Below are positions 7,540-16,188 of a stretch of 43,318 nt of DNA, piece by piece. Numbering within the stretch: the stretch's first letter is position 1; each line of letters opens with the position of its first letter. The notes below the pieces were generated by a model. The model did no database searches and was not told the origin of the DNA. It worked only from the letters and a program-made list of their open reading frames with translations. A program made the translations under genes and the position numbers. This DNA comes from Candidatus Iainarchaeum sp. (GTDB lineage Archaea; Iainarchaeota; Iainarchaeia; Iainarchaeales; GCA-2688035), in contig JAFCCO010000002.1 of NCBI GenBank assembly GCA_017610175.1, positions 1-43,318 on the forward strand, written 5' to 3'.

Positions 7540-9915
7540 CTATCGTCGCTGCACAATAAGAAGTACTGAAAGCGCAATTGCAACCACAAGCAGGGGGTTG
7601 ATTTCAGGCACTATTGAAAGTGATTCGCTTGCGGGCAAAACCGTTAAGAGGGTCTTTTTCTCACATATGCCACAGCTTCCACTGTCTATTTTTACAACCA
7701 CCCAAAAGTTGCCGCTCTCATTAAATGGCCCAAACGAGCTTGAGAACGTCCCCATTGAAATATTCTGCCCTGAAACCCCTGCGGGGGATGCAAGTTCTGC
7801 GCCTGTAGCTGTGTTGAGAAATTTGAGTTCAATTGTTGTGCCAGCTTCAGCATTTTTCACTTCAACATCCACTGTTCCGTTTCCGCCATCGTGAATTATT
7901 CCGGCTTTCAGAGATTTTATGGATGGTTCGGCTCCAGGGAGCGGTTCGGGGTTTACTGTAATTGTTGTGTTTGAAACAGGTGAAGAAATTCCGACTCCGT
8001 CTGTAACAATGAGTGAAACGTCTGCCGTTCCGTTTGCTGTGCAATCCACTGTTGGTGTTTGGGTGCCAGCTCCTGCTGTGACTGAACAATTTGCTGTGTT
8101 GGTTACTGCTCCAATTGTCCACACATAAGTGAGGCAGCTGCCGTCCATGCACTCCGGGTTATCAAACGAGTTTGACCCATCCAATATAACTTGCGTTGCG
8201 GGAAGGGTTATTTCATATGGGAGGCCTGCGTCGGCAACGGGGGCAAGGCAATAATTCCAGTTGTTCACCTGGACTGAAAGGTCTATTGAATCCATCAAAT
8301 CCACTGCTGACTGGATTGCAATGTTTTGGGATGCAACCGCCGGGCAAACGGCAGTGGATTGAATGTCAATAGTGACTGTAGTTGTTCCCGGAATAGTTAA
8401 TCCCGAAAGCGATTGGGCAGGGGGGTTTACTCCGTCGTCGAATATTATCCACCCCGGTTTGTTCGAGGAAAGGTCCACAGTTTTTACTGTGTGGTAATCG
8501 TTTCGAATTGTCAGCACGGCGGTTTCTGTGCTGTTAAGATTTCCGCTCAAGCTTGTTGGGGCCAGCACCAGCCTGTGGGGGTATGTAAATGAGGTTGCAA
8601 TGTTGTCGAGACGCACTGCGCCGTCAAAGATTTCAACAATCAAAGAGTGTTGTCCGAACGAGTCCACTTCAAGGTTTACATTGAATGTTGTTTCAGCTAC
8701 TGCCCCGTGGGCCGGTGCTGCAATATCCACTTGCCCGATGTATTCGCTTGAGCTGCTTGGGGTGAACGATTCCAGTTTTATTGTCAGCATTTTTCCGGGT
8801 GGAAAATCTTGGTCGCCGTCGTTTTCTATGCCTACATGGATTTGGGCTTGCTCGTCTGCAAAATATTGTTCCGGGTATGTGCTTTCAATTTTTATGGAGG
8901 GGCCGCTTATGGTAAATATAAACCAGCTGGGGGCAATAATTCCTTGCGTGCCGGCTCTTGTTGCTGTATAAAAGTAAATGCTGCTGCTGGACTGGCAGTC
9001 GACTCTTCCCTCTCCGTTTGGGGGATATGTTCCTGTTCTTGTCACGGTCTGTCCGCCGGAAACGCTGCCCACGTTTTCCACAACAATATTTCCTTTTGAA
9101 CAAAGATGTCCTGCTTCGTCGTTAACAACAAGGTACATGTCTGTGCTTTCGGCCGAGGTTCCTGTGTTTGTGATTTTGTAGTCCATCTCATAATTTTCAT
9201 AGTTTAAAAGTGTCAGAGTGCCTATTCCGAATGGGGGTGCAACTTCAATCCCTAAACCATCCCGAACAATTAATTCATTTAGGTATGCAATGTACTGTCC
9301 GCTTGGGTTGGTTAGTGCAAAAGATGGCAGCGGCCACGGACTGTCCCCAAGCCTTACGCCTGCTATTGTGTCATATGTTCTTGAAAATTTCCAGGTACCA
9401 GGGCAGGCTTTTGACGGTATTGTTATGAATTCAACGTGGTAAGCGCTTTCTGTGGGGAGAAGCACAAAGCTTGACCAGTTCGGCAGGTTGGGCCAGGCAG
9501 GGGGATTTGCTCCAAAACCGGCTATTTTGCTTGTTCCATCTGTTGTTTCACGGAATGCTGAAAATTCTGTCAGAACAGTTGTGTTGTTTGTTTCAAGCAC
9601 CACAAAGTTGTCTGGTCCGAGCCCGCAGTTATTAAAAATTGAGTGAAACCAAATTCTTCCGTCGATTGAAACAGGGCCTGTGTTTGAAACTTTTGTGATA
9701 ATTGCAACTCTGTCGCCCGTGGAAATGCTTGACCTAAACCCTGAATCGTTGTACCCTGAATTAAGCGCCCAATCCGGAAGTCCGTCCCCATCCCCGTCGT
9801 CATCAGGGTCTCCCATTTTTATCCACAGAAGGTCTCCCTGTTCAGCGGTTGCGAAAACAAAGCCGCACTGCCCCAAGACAAATAAAATTGCAAGCAGAAA
9901 TATAATTTTTCTCAT
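7540..9915 (-). CDS. Secreted cell-surface protein with CARDB/PKD-like domains and C-terminal sorting-like tail
   Basis: A 791-residue exported protein. Residues 1-22 form a signal peptide (MRKIIFLLAILFVLG...). An acidic DPDDDGDGDGLPDW near residue 36 resembles a calcium-binding thrombospondin type 3 repeat. Several Ig-like beta domains follow, including a CARDB-like section (VGIENDGDQDFPPGK) and a PKD-like domain around residues 580-680 (ADAGLPYEITL ... SLIVTDGVG). The end is a compact tripartite tail: VPEINP, a 16-residue hydrophobic helix, then QRR, as in archaeosortase substrates. It overlaps the preceding anchored protein by four bases. Role is probably adhesion or S-layer; no enzyme motif seen. 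Confidence 0.8.
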   Translation of the reverse strand: MRKIIFLLAILFVLGQCGFVFATAEQGDLLWIKMGDPDDDGDGDGLPDWALNSGYNDSGFRSSISTGDRVAIITKVSNTGPVSIDGRIWFHSIFNNCGLGPDNFVVLETNNTTVLTEFSAFRETTDGTSKIAGFGANPPAWPNLPNWSSFVLLPTESAYHVEFITIPSKACPGTWKFSRTYDTIAGVRLGDSPWPLPSFALTNPSGQYIAYLNELIVRDGLGIEVAPPFGIGTLTLLNYENYEMDYKITNTGTSAESTDMYLVVNDEAGHLCSKGNIVVENVGSVSGGQTVTRTGTYPPNGEGRVDCQSSSSIYFYTATRAGTQGIIAPSWFIFTISGPSIKIESTYPEQYFADEQAQIHVGIENDGDQDFPPGKMLTIKLESFTPSSSSEYIGQVDIAAPAHGAVAETTFNVNLEVDSFGQHSLIVEIFDGAVRLDNIATSFTYPHRLVLAPTSLSGNLNSTETAVLTIRNDYHTVKTVDLSSNKPGWIIFDDGVNPPAQSLSGLTIPGTTTVTIDIQSTAVCPAVASQNIAIQSAVDLMDSIDLSVQVNNWNYCLAPVADAGLPYEITLPATQVILDGSNSFDNPECMDGSCLTYVWTIGAVTNTANCSVTAGAGTQTPTVDCTANGTADVSLIVTDGVGISSPVSNTTITVNPEPLPGAEPSIKSLKAGIIHDGGNGTVDVEVKNAEAGTTIELKFLNTATGAELASPAGVSGQNISMGTFSSSFGPFNESGNFWVVVKIDSGSCGICEKKTLLTVLPASESLSIVPEINPLLVVAIALSVLLIVQRR

Positions 9916-10385
9916 TCTGCCACCTCAATGCACGCAATTTCTTCAAGGACGCGCTCGTCCCACAAAATCATTGGTATGCTTTTGTCCAAGTTGCGCAGTT
10001 CTTTGAGAAGCGCCTCCTTCTTTTCAAGCGTATCTGCCCCGCAGGTTTTGTATGCTGCGGCAAATTTTGCGTATTTGCTTTTTGCCAAATCGGTGGAAAT
10101 GGTTGGCGGGGCAATTGCTGTCGGGGGTGCGTTTGAATAAATACTGTTAAGCAATTTCTCCACATTACCCATTCTTTCTTCAAACAGTTCCTCACATTCA
10201 GTAACTTTTTTTCCGTCCGTATCGCAGGCTGTTGGCTCTTCAGTTGGTTGGGCCTGCTCTGGTGCAATGGGTTCTGTTTCATCGTCGGCTGCCGGTTGGT
10301 TAAGGGCTAGAACAAGAATTAACAGTGCAATAACGGCCGCGGCAAAAACCAGAGGTATTTTCTGATTTATCATTTTATTGTTCAT
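9912..10385 (-). CDS. Signal-anchored extracytoplasmic protein of unknown function
   Basis: A 157-residue protein with one N-terminal membrane helix (IPLVFAAAVIALLILVLAL), an acidic Pro/Glu-rich linker, and a small outer domain with four cysteines (ACD, ECE, TCG, ACI) that could form two disulfides. No family is recognised. It is co-transcribed with the large surface protein (ATGA overlap), so the two probably act together at the envelope. The pair is inserted between pyrC and pyrE without any visible pyrimidine link. Confidence 0.68.
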   Translation of the reverse strand: MNNKMINQKIPLVFAAAVIALLILVLALNQPAADDETEPIAPEQAQPTEEPTACDTDGKKVTECEELFEERMGNVEKLLNSIYSNAPPTAIAPPTISTDLAKSKYAKFAAAYKTCGADTLEKKEALLKELRNLDKSIPMILWDERVLEEIACIEVAE

Positions 10386-10392
10386 TTTTTTC

Positions 10393-10430
10393 GTTAAGTT
10401 TATTGCTTAACTTGTTTTTATAGCTTTATA
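10393..10430 (-). promoter_or_regulatory. TATA elements and inverted repeat before the surface-protein operon
   Basis: On the minus strand two TATAAA-like elements (about 10415-10430) are followed by the perfect inverted repeat GTTAAG-N7-CTTAAC (10393-10411), which covers the expected transcription start just before the ATG at 10385. Such a site over the start point would suit a repressor. A run of eight C residues (10431-10438 on this strand) separates it from the pyrC stop. Confidence 0.5.
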
Positions 10431-10443
10431 GGGGGGGGTGTGT

Positions 10444-11718
10444 TTAGAGCACTTGCCGTCCTGCCACAAATACCTTTTCAACCGCGCCCTTCAGTTTCCA
10501 TGTTGCAAACGGGCTCCAGTTGCATTTTGTTTGAAGCGTTCCGTTTTTTATTGTGTGAACCTTTCCAAGGTCAATTAGTGTTAGGTCTGCGTGCATTCCT
10601 TTCCTTATATCTCCCCTGTTTTCAAGGCTGTAAAGTTTTGCGGGGTTTTTGCAGCATAACTCTGCCACGCGGTGCAGGGTTATTTTCTCCCGGTTAACTG
10701 CGTCAAGCAGGAGGGGGAGCATTGTTTCAATTCCGGGGACTCCGCTTGGTGCCTCCCAGTATGGCTTGTCCTTTTCGGCTTTAGTGTGCGGGGCGTGGTC
10801 GGTTGCAATTAGGTCAATTGTCCCGTCACCAATTCCTTTCCAAAGCGCGTTAACGTCTTCCCTGCTTTTGAGTGAGGGATTCATCTTTGCATAGTTTCCG
10901 AGCTTTTCGGTTGCGCTCTCGTCAAGGAAAAGGTGGTGCGGCGTTGCCTCGCATGTAATCGGCCTTTCCTGCTTCTTTGCCTCGCGCACGAGCTTTAGCC
11001 CCTCTTTTGTGCTTACGTGGCAGAAGTGAATCTTGTTCCCTGTTTTTTCCTGAATTCTTAGCGCGTGCTTTATTGCTGTTGCCTCTGCCTCGTTGCTTCT
11101 GATTTTGCTGTGGTAGCGCGCGTGTTTCCAGCCAATGCTTTTTGCGCTTTCTGAATTTTCCAGAATCGTGTCTTCGTCCTCTGCATGTATTGTAACAATT
11201 GCGTCTCTTTTTTTTGCGATTGAAAAAATTTCGGAGAGTTTTGACTCGTCAGTAATTAGCAAATTGCCTGTGCTGCTTCCCATAAACACCTTGAAGGACG
11301 CGGCGCCTTCAACGGTTTTTAAGGCCTCCATATTTTCATTGCTTCCGCCAAAATGGAATGCGTAGTTGCAGATGCTGTTTTTCTTTGCAATCCTGTTTTT
11401 TTCCGCAAGCGCCTCAATTGTTGTGCAGCTTGGGTTGTTGTTTGGCATGTCAATTACTGTTGTGACCCCGCCGGCTATTGCCGCCCTGCTTCCTGTGTTC
11501 CAGTCTTCCTTGTGTTCCGAGCCCGGAACACGGAAGTGAACGTGTGCGTCAATAAGTCCGGGCATTAAAATTTTTCCTTCGCAGTCAATTCTTTTGAGTG
11601 AAGGAAGTTTTGCGTTCAGGTCTGCAATTTCCTTAATTTTTCCGTTTTCAAGCAGAAGCTGTTTTGGAACAAGCCTGCTTGCGGTCATCACCAAACAATT
11701 GTCAAGCAGCAAGGCCAT
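10444..11718 (-). CDS. pyrC: Dihydroorotase
   Basis: A 424-residue amidohydrolase that closes carbamoyl-aspartate to dihydroorotate. Metal-site motifs are clear: DAHVHFRVPG, GGVTTVIDMPNN, HAEDED, HFCHVSTKEG and ATDHAPH. The C-terminal composite beta domain (LTLIDLGKVHTI) is complete. GGAGG lies eight bases before ATG 11718 but only two before the ATG at 11724, so I prefer 11718, which also overlaps the pyrK stop by one base (ATGA context). It ends the first pyrimidine block. Confidence 0.93.
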   Translation of the reverse strand: MALLLDNCLVMTASRLVPKQLLLENGKIKEIADLNAKLPSLKRIDCEGKILMPGLIDAHVHFRVPGSEHKEDWNTGSRAAIAGGVTTVIDMPNNNPSCTTIEALAEKNRIAKKNSICNYAFHFGGSNENMEALKTVEGAASFKVFMGSSTGNLLITDESKLSEIFSIAKKRDAIVTIHAEDEDTILENSESAKSIGWKHARYHSKIRSNEAEATAIKHALRIQEKTGNKIHFCHVSTKEGLKLVREAKKQERPITCEATPHHLFLDESATEKLGNYAKMNPSLKSREDVNALWKGIGDGTIDLIATDHAPHTKAEKDKPYWEAPSGVPGIETMLPLLLDAVNREKITLHRVAELCCKNPAKLYSLENRGDIRKGMHADLTLIDLGKVHTIKNGTLQTKCNWSPFATWKLKGAVEKVFVAGRQVL

Positions 11719-12548
11719 CAGCATTGCCTCCAGTCTGCGTATTCCTTTAATGAAACCTCAAGCCCTGACTTAAGCCTTGCGATGTTTCCAAATTCGCTGC
11801 TTTTTGCAAGAACCTCTCCGCTGAATATTGGTCCGTCCTTGCAGATTAGAAGCTCGTTCATTGCGCACTGCCCGCATACGCCGAACCCGCATCTCATGTA
11901 CCTTTCCAGTGAGAGCTGGCATTTTACGCCTGCTTTCTCGCACATTCCGAGCACTGCTTTGAGCATTATCTCCGGTCCGCAGGAGAAAACCATTTCCGGC
12001 TTCTCTTTTGCAATCTGTTCCCCAAGCACTGTTGTTGTAAATCCTTTTGTGCCGGCGCTCCCGTCATCTGTTGTTATGTATAAGTTATCGCCTAGTTTCT
12101 CTTTCATTTCCGATTCAAACAGCAGCCCGCTTTTGTTCTGTGCACCCATCACAAGCCTTGTTTCAATTCCGTCTGCAATGCACTTGTCCACAAGCGGTCT
12201 TATTGGTGCGGTGCCGCATCCGCCGGCAACAATTATCGCGCTTTTAATTCCCTCTGTGCTATAACCGTTTCCGTATGGCCCGCGAACCCCAATTTGTTTT
12301 CCCTCCGGAATTGAGCAAATTGATTCGCTCCATTTTCCCTTGCACTGCACTGTAATTCCAATCTCTTTTTCCGATATTTTTGAGAGTGAAATAGGCTTTT
12401 CATCAATTTCGGGGAGCCACACCATTAGGAACTGCCCTGGTTTTGCTTTTGATGCCTTGTCAAATTCAAAGTAATAGGTCCGGTGCCTTTCGTTTTCGCG
12501 CTCTATGCGCTTTAGCTTAACCATCACGGGTTTTTCCACCATTTTCAC
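11718..12548 (-). CDS. pyrK: Dihydroorotate dehydrogenase electron-transfer subunit
   Basis: A 276-residue flavoprotein that passes electrons from PyrD to NAD. It has the FAD-binding domain (KPGQFLMVWLP, KPISLSK), the NAD-binding VAGGCGTAPIRPL, and a 2Fe-2S site C220-x4-C225-x2-C228-x7-C236. The GTG at 12548 forms a GTGA overlap with the HAD gene; ATG 12542, two codons on, is an equal alternative. PyrK pairs only with class 1B PyrD, encoded one gene away. The HAD gene between them is unusual. Confidence 0.92.
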   Translation of the reverse strand: MKMVEKPVMVKLKRIERENERHRTYYFEFDKASKAKPGQFLMVWLPEIDEKPISLSKISEKEIGITVQCKGKWSESICSIPEGKQIGVRGPYGNGYSTEGIKSAIIVAGGCGTAPIRPLVDKCIADGIETRLVMGAQNKSGLLFESEMKEKLGDNLYITTDDGSAGTKGFTTTVLGEQIAKEKPEMVFSCGPEIMLKAVLGMCEKAGVKCQLSLERYMRCGFGVCGQCAMNELLICKDGPIFSGEVLAKSSEFGNIARLKSGLEVSLKEYADWRQC

Positions 12549-13174
12549 GCCCCCATTTTCTCCAGCAGTGCGGGCAATTCTCCCACATCATCTATTATGT
12601 AATCAGGGTTCTCTGCCTCAAGCTTTTCCCTTGAATCGTATCCACTCAAAACAGCAACGCTTTTTACTCCCGCAAGCTTTGCTGTTTCAATGTCGTGGCA
12701 CATGTCCCCGACATAAATGCTGTTTTCCCTTTCAATTTCGTGGGATGCAATAAGCTCTTCAATTTTTTCCCTTTTGTCTGCGTTGCTTGCGTTTACCGCA
12801 TCAATCAACTCCTTGAATCCGTATTCCTCAATTTCCTTTTCAAGAAGGTTCTGGTTGTGCGCGCTGAAAATCAGTATTTTTTTGCCCTCGCCTTTTAGCT
12901 TTGCCAGCACTTCCTTTGCTGAGGGGAATGGCTTTAGCATATGTGCGTGTTTTGGAAAAATCTTTTCCCACAGCGCGTATTCCTTTTTCTCGTCAATTTC
13001 AACGCCCAGCTTATTGTAGAAATTTATCCAGGGTAGTTCATAGAGTTCCCTGAATTCCTTTTCGCTTAATCTCCTGTGCCCCCATACCTCAAGCACGTCG
13101 TTTCCTGTTGCAAAGGTTGCCGCCCAGTCGTCGCTTAAAATCCCGCTCCAGTCAAATATTATTGAGTTAATCAT
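12545..13174 (-). CDS. HAD-superfamily hydrolase (phosphoglycolate phosphatase-like)
   Basis: A 209-residue HAD phosphatase. Motif I is IIFDWSGILSDD (nucleophile Asp, but WSG in place of the usual xDG), motif II is ILIFSAHN, and motifs III/IV are in DKREKI and YVGDMCHDIETAKLAG. An alpha-helical C1 cap lies between. GGGGTGG directly precedes ATG 13174, so I take this start; it overlaps the pyrD end by eight bases. The substrate is unknown. Its position between pyrD and pyrK suggests a nucleotide or pathway-intermediate phosphatase, but this is only context. Confidence 0.82.
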   Translation of the reverse strand: MINSIIFDWSGILSDDWAATFATGNDVLEVWGHRRLSEKEFRELYELPWINFYNKLGVEIDEKKEYALWEKIFPKHAHMLKPFPSAKEVLAKLKGEGKKILIFSAHNQNLLEKEIEEYGFKELIDAVNASNADKREKIEELIASHEIERENSIYVGDMCHDIETAKLAGVKSVAVLSGYDSREKLEAENPDYIIDDVGELPALLEKMGA

Positions 13175-14078
13175 GAACCACCCCAACCAACTCACCTATG
13201 TTTTCAACATTGTGTTCCTTCATCCAGTGCTGCATTTCATCTGCAACAAGCTTGAATGCATTTATTCCGCGGTAGTGTGTTGCTGTTCCCATTCCAACAG
13301 CTGTTGCCCCTGCCATCATCATTTCGATTGCGTCGGTTCCGTTTGTGATTCCACCCATTCCAAGAATAGGGATGCTTACTGCCTCGTAAATTTGGTAAAC
13401 GCACCTGAGCGCAATCGGCTTTATTGCAGGCCCTGAGACTCCGCCGAATTTGTTTGCAAGAACCGGCTTTCTTGCATCCGCATCTATAAGCATTCCGGGG
13501 CCAAGTGTGTTGATTGCGCATATTGCGTTTGCCCCCGCTTTTTCACAGGATCTTGCAATTTCCGCAATGTTGTTTGCCTGCGGTGTAAGTTTTGGCATTA
13601 CCTTTATTTTGCCCGCAATCTTGTTTACTGCCTCAACAACCTCTGCGGCTGTTTCTGCGTTGCATCCAAAAATTTGGCCCTCTTTTTTTGTGTTCGGGCA
13701 GCTGATGTTGATTTCAATTATTGACGGCTCATACCCTACAATTCCCTCTGTGACCTTTTCAAATTCCTCAATGCTTGCCCCATAAATGCTTACAATAACA
13801 GGGCTTTCACAGTCCTCCAGTTGCTTGAATTCATTCTCCATATTCTTGTATCCGGGGCTTGGGAGCCCAACCGCATTAATCAGCCCGTGTTCCCACTCCA
13901 AAACAGTGGGGTTGCTGTGGCCCTGCTTTTCCTTTGGGCCGATGCTTTTCATTGTTACGGCACCCGCTCCCTCTCTTGCGACCCTTTTAAGCAGTTCGGC
14001 ATTGACTCCCAGGATTCCTGAGGCAAGAACGGTCGGGTTTTTCATCTTTATTCCGCAGAATTCTATTTCCATTAACAT
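13167..14078 (-). CDS. pyrD: Dihydroorotate dehydrogenase, class 1B catalytic subunit
   Basis: A 303-residue FMN enzyme oxidising dihydroorotate to orotate. It has VLASGILGV at the N-terminus, MKSIGPKEKQGH, INAVGLPSPG, and NISCPNTKKEGQIFG, where the Cys is the catalytic base that marks class 1. GMGGITNGTDAIEMMMAGATAVGMGTA (read as GMGGITNG and AGATAVGMGTA) binds FMN phosphate. A PyrK gene nearby makes it class 1B. GGTGA overlapping the pyrI stop precedes ATG 14078. Confidence 0.95.
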   Translation of the reverse strand: MLMEIEFCGIKMKNPTVLASGILGVNAELLKRVAREGAGAVTMKSIGPKEKQGHSNPTVLEWEHGLINAVGLPSPGYKNMENEFKQLEDCESPVIVSIYGASIEEFEKVTEGIVGYEPSIIEINISCPNTKKEGQIFGCNAETAAEVVEAVNKIAGKIKVMPKLTPQANNIAEIARSCEKAGANAICAINTLGPGMLIDADARKPVLANKFGGVSGPAIKPIALRCVYQIYEAVSIPILGMGGITNGTDAIEMMMAGATAVGMGTATHYRGINAFKLVADEMQHWMKEHNVENIGELVGVVHD

Positions 14079-14082
14079 TTGC

Positions 14083-14541
14083 TCACCTTATTGCGTTAAA
14101 TATTTCTGATTCGCTCATCTGCTTTTCGCAGTAGAAGCATTTTGCTTTCAGCGGCTTTTTGCTGATTGAGAATTTGCTGTTAAGATTTTCAACTGTTGAA
14201 ATGCACTTTGGGTTCATGCATTTGATGAGTCCGTCTGCGTGGTCGGGCATTACAATCTCTTCTTTTTTCTTGACCTTGCTGTTTTCGATTAGGTTAACCG
14301 TTGCCCCTGCGGCAATCAACCCAATTTTATCCGTCTCCTCAGGGCTCAATTCCTTTCCCTCAATAAACACAAGGTCCTTTTTTCCGGACCTTTTGCTTTC
14401 TGTGTTTATTGCAACAGTTACGGCTTCCTCCGGTTTTTCCAAATCCAAAATTTCAAGGATTTTCAGTGCGCTTCCCGCGGGCAGGTGATCAAGCACGGTG
14501 CCGTTTGCAATCGGGATTAGCCTGATGTCATCCCTGTTCAT
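14083..14541 (-). CDS. pyrI: Aspartate carbamoyltransferase regulatory subunit
   Basis: A 152-residue regulatory chain that lets CTP and ATP control PyrB. The N-terminal allosteric domain has IANGTVLDHLPAGSALKIL, and the C-terminal zinc domain has C108-x4-C113 and C135-x2-C138. It overlaps the end of pyrB by four bases (ATGA), giving equal dosage with the catalytic chain. Confidence 0.95.
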   Translation of the reverse strand: MNRDDIRLIPIANGTVLDHLPAGSALKILEILDLEKPEEAVTVAINTESKRSGKKDLVFIEGKELSPEETDKIGLIAAGATVNLIENSKVKKKEEIVMPDHADGLIKCMNPKCISTVENLNSKFSISKKPLKAKCFYCEKQMSESEIFNAIR

Positions 14542-15464
14542 TTTTTCACATCCTTAAGCATGTTCAATAATGCCTGCCTCACAGGCACTCCGTTTTTTGC
14601 CTGTTCAAAGTAGAGTGCGGCGTCAGTTGAGTCAAGGTCGGTTTTGATTTCGTTTATGCGTGGCAGCGGGTGCATTACCCTAAAGCCCTTTTTTGTGCTC
14701 TTGAGAATTTCCTTTCCAAGAATGTAAACGTTCTTTATCTGCTCGTATTCAAACTCGTCCACAAACCTTTCCTTCTGGATTCTTGTAACATAAAGCACGT
14801 CAAGCTCCGGCAAAAATTCATTCACATTCTCTGTTTCCTTAATGCCAATAGTTGATTTTGTTTCCTCAACCATCTGGTTTGGCATCTTGAGGCTTTCGGG
14901 CGCAATAAGCCTTACTTTCACGTCCTTGAATTTTGACAGCGCATAAAGCAGGCTGTGAACCGTTCGCCCATACTTTAGGTCCCCGAGCATTCCTATTGTT
15001 AGCCCGTCAATTTTTCCAAACTGTTTTTGGATTGTGTAAAGGTCAAGCAGTGTTTGCGTCGGGTGCTGGTTTGCCCCGTCGCCCCCGTTGAGAACCGGCT
15101 TCGAACTTGTTTCAGCGGCCCTTCTCGCCGCCCCCTCAATGCTGTGTCTCATTACAATCAGGTCTGCGTATCCCGCAACCATTGTGATTGTGTCGCTTAG
15201 GGTCTCCCCTTTCTTGGTTGAGGAAACCTTTGCATTGGAGAAGCCGATAACGCGCCCTCCAAGTGTCTGGATTGCTGTTTCAAACGAAAGCCTTGTTCTT
15301 GTGCTTGGCTCAAAGAAAAGGGATGCAACCACTTTGCCCTCCAAGAGCTTTGCTTTTTCAGACAAAGGCATTTTTTCCATTCTTGCGGCCTCTTTGAGAA
15401 CCGCCTCTATGTCTTTTCTGGAAAAATCAGAAATACTTACAACATCTGTTAGTTTGGATTCCAA
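14538..15464 (-). CDS. pyrB: Aspartate carbamoyltransferase catalytic subunit
   Basis: A 308-residue enzyme for the first committed step of pyrimidine synthesis. The carbamoyl-phosphate loop is FFEPSTRTRLSFETA; NGGDGANQHPTQTLLDLYTI and HPLPRINEI complete the active site. Start is TTG (ESKLTDVV), with GCGGG upstream. A TATA-like CTTTAAATAG at about 15494-15503 makes this the head of the pyrB-pyrI-pyrD-HAD-pyrK-pyrC transcript. Product inhibition through PyrI is expected for the family. Confidence 0.95.
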   Translation of the reverse strand: MESKLTDVVSISDFSRKDIEAVLKEAARMEKMPLSEKAKLLEGKVVASLFFEPSTRTRLSFETAIQTLGGRVIGFSNAKVSSTKKGETLSDTITMVAGYADLIVMRHSIEGAARRAAETSSKPVLNGGDGANQHPTQTLLDLYTIQKQFGKIDGLTIGMLGDLKYGRTVHSLLYALSKFKDVKVRLIAPESLKMPNQMVEETKSTIGIKETENVNEFLPELDVLYVTRIQKERFVDEFEYEQIKNVYILGKEILKSTKKGFRVMHPLPRINEIKTDLDSTDAALYFEQAKNGVPVRQALLNMLKDVKK

Positions 15465-15493
15465 TCAAACCCGCTAACAAATGAATTGAATAA

Positions 15494-15506
15494 TCTATTT
15501 AAAGCT
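15494..15506 (-). promoter_or_regulatory. Promoter of the pyrBI-D-HAD-K-C operon (TATA box)
   Basis: GTAGCTTTAAATAG on the minus strand lies about 33 bases before the TTG of pyrB. The element overlaps the last codons of the upstream kinase-like gene, so the pyr operon promoter is embedded in that gene's 3' end. Confidence 0.55.
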
Positions 15507-16046
15507 ACTGGTAGGCTTTAGTTTTCCCTTAACAATGTTCCCAAAATCGGCTATTGTGGCAACAACCTTTCCGCTTTTCGGATCGATTGTGGGAAAGAAG
15601 GAATCCACTAAAATGGCAAAGCCATTATTGACCCCTATCCTAACTTGCCTTATTATGTCCTTCCAGAATTCCCGCTCCTGGGCTTTGGTCATTTCCTCAA
15701 CTATTTTGATTTTTGTGCTCAAAAGCGATGGCTTGCCAACCAAGTTTTCCTTTATGCGCAGGGTAGCCGGAAGCCTTAGCCCAAGTTTTTTTTGCCTGTT
15801 GAGCCTGATCAATTCACTGACCACTGCAAACTGCTTTCTGGGGTCTCCAAGTGAGCGCTTGTTGAATTTTTTCCTGAAAAACTTTTTCTCAACAAGTGTT
15901 GCAGCCCTTTTTCGCCTTCCTTTCCTAATCTTGATTTGGACTTCGTGCACTTTTCCCTCTTTGCCTTTGCCAATTTTTCTTCCTCGCTTCACTCTTGCCC
16001 TGACTACGGCGCCTTTCCCCTTTCCCGCTCGCTTTAGCACAACCAT
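15495..16046 (-). CDS. Small basic protein with protein-kinase-like motifs, family not recognised
   Basis: A 183-residue, strongly basic protein. I read kinase-fold landmarks in order: a Gly-rich loop IGKGKEGKV (G26-x-G28-x2-G31-x-V33), a VAIK-like strand AATLVEKKF (K54 or K55), an alpha-C-like helix FAVVSELIRLNRQ (E78), a possible catalytic-loop Asp in ILVDSFFPTI (D148), and IADFGNI (D167-F168-G169). The HxD histidine and the loop Asn are replaced, and only 14 residues follow DFG, so the C-lobe is almost absent. Known kinases of this minimal kind are unusual; a degenerate kinase or a different fold is possible. It lies between pyrB and the divergent ftsZ. The first 24 residues are nearly all Lys/Arg/Gly/Val, which suggests RNA or nucleotide binding. 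Confidence 0.6.
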   Translation of the reverse strand: MVVLKRAGKGKGAVVRARVKRGRKIGKGKEGKVHEVQIKIRKGRRKRAATLVEKKFFRKKFNKRSLGDPRKQFAVVSELIRLNRQKKLGLRLPATLRIKENLVGKPSLLSTKIKIVEEMTKAQEREFWKDIIRQVRIGVNNGFAILVDSFFPTIDPKSGKVVATIADFGNIVKGKLKPTSSFK

Positions 16047-16188
16047 TTCAAAAAACCCATGTTATGTAGATTTGCTTTTTTCTGCCGTTTTATCCACGTC
16101 ATTTTTGGAATTACTTTTTAAACTCTTTGATGCCATTAATTCTACTGCCTTAGGTGCAGCGACTTAGTCTTGCCATCTTAGGATAAAA

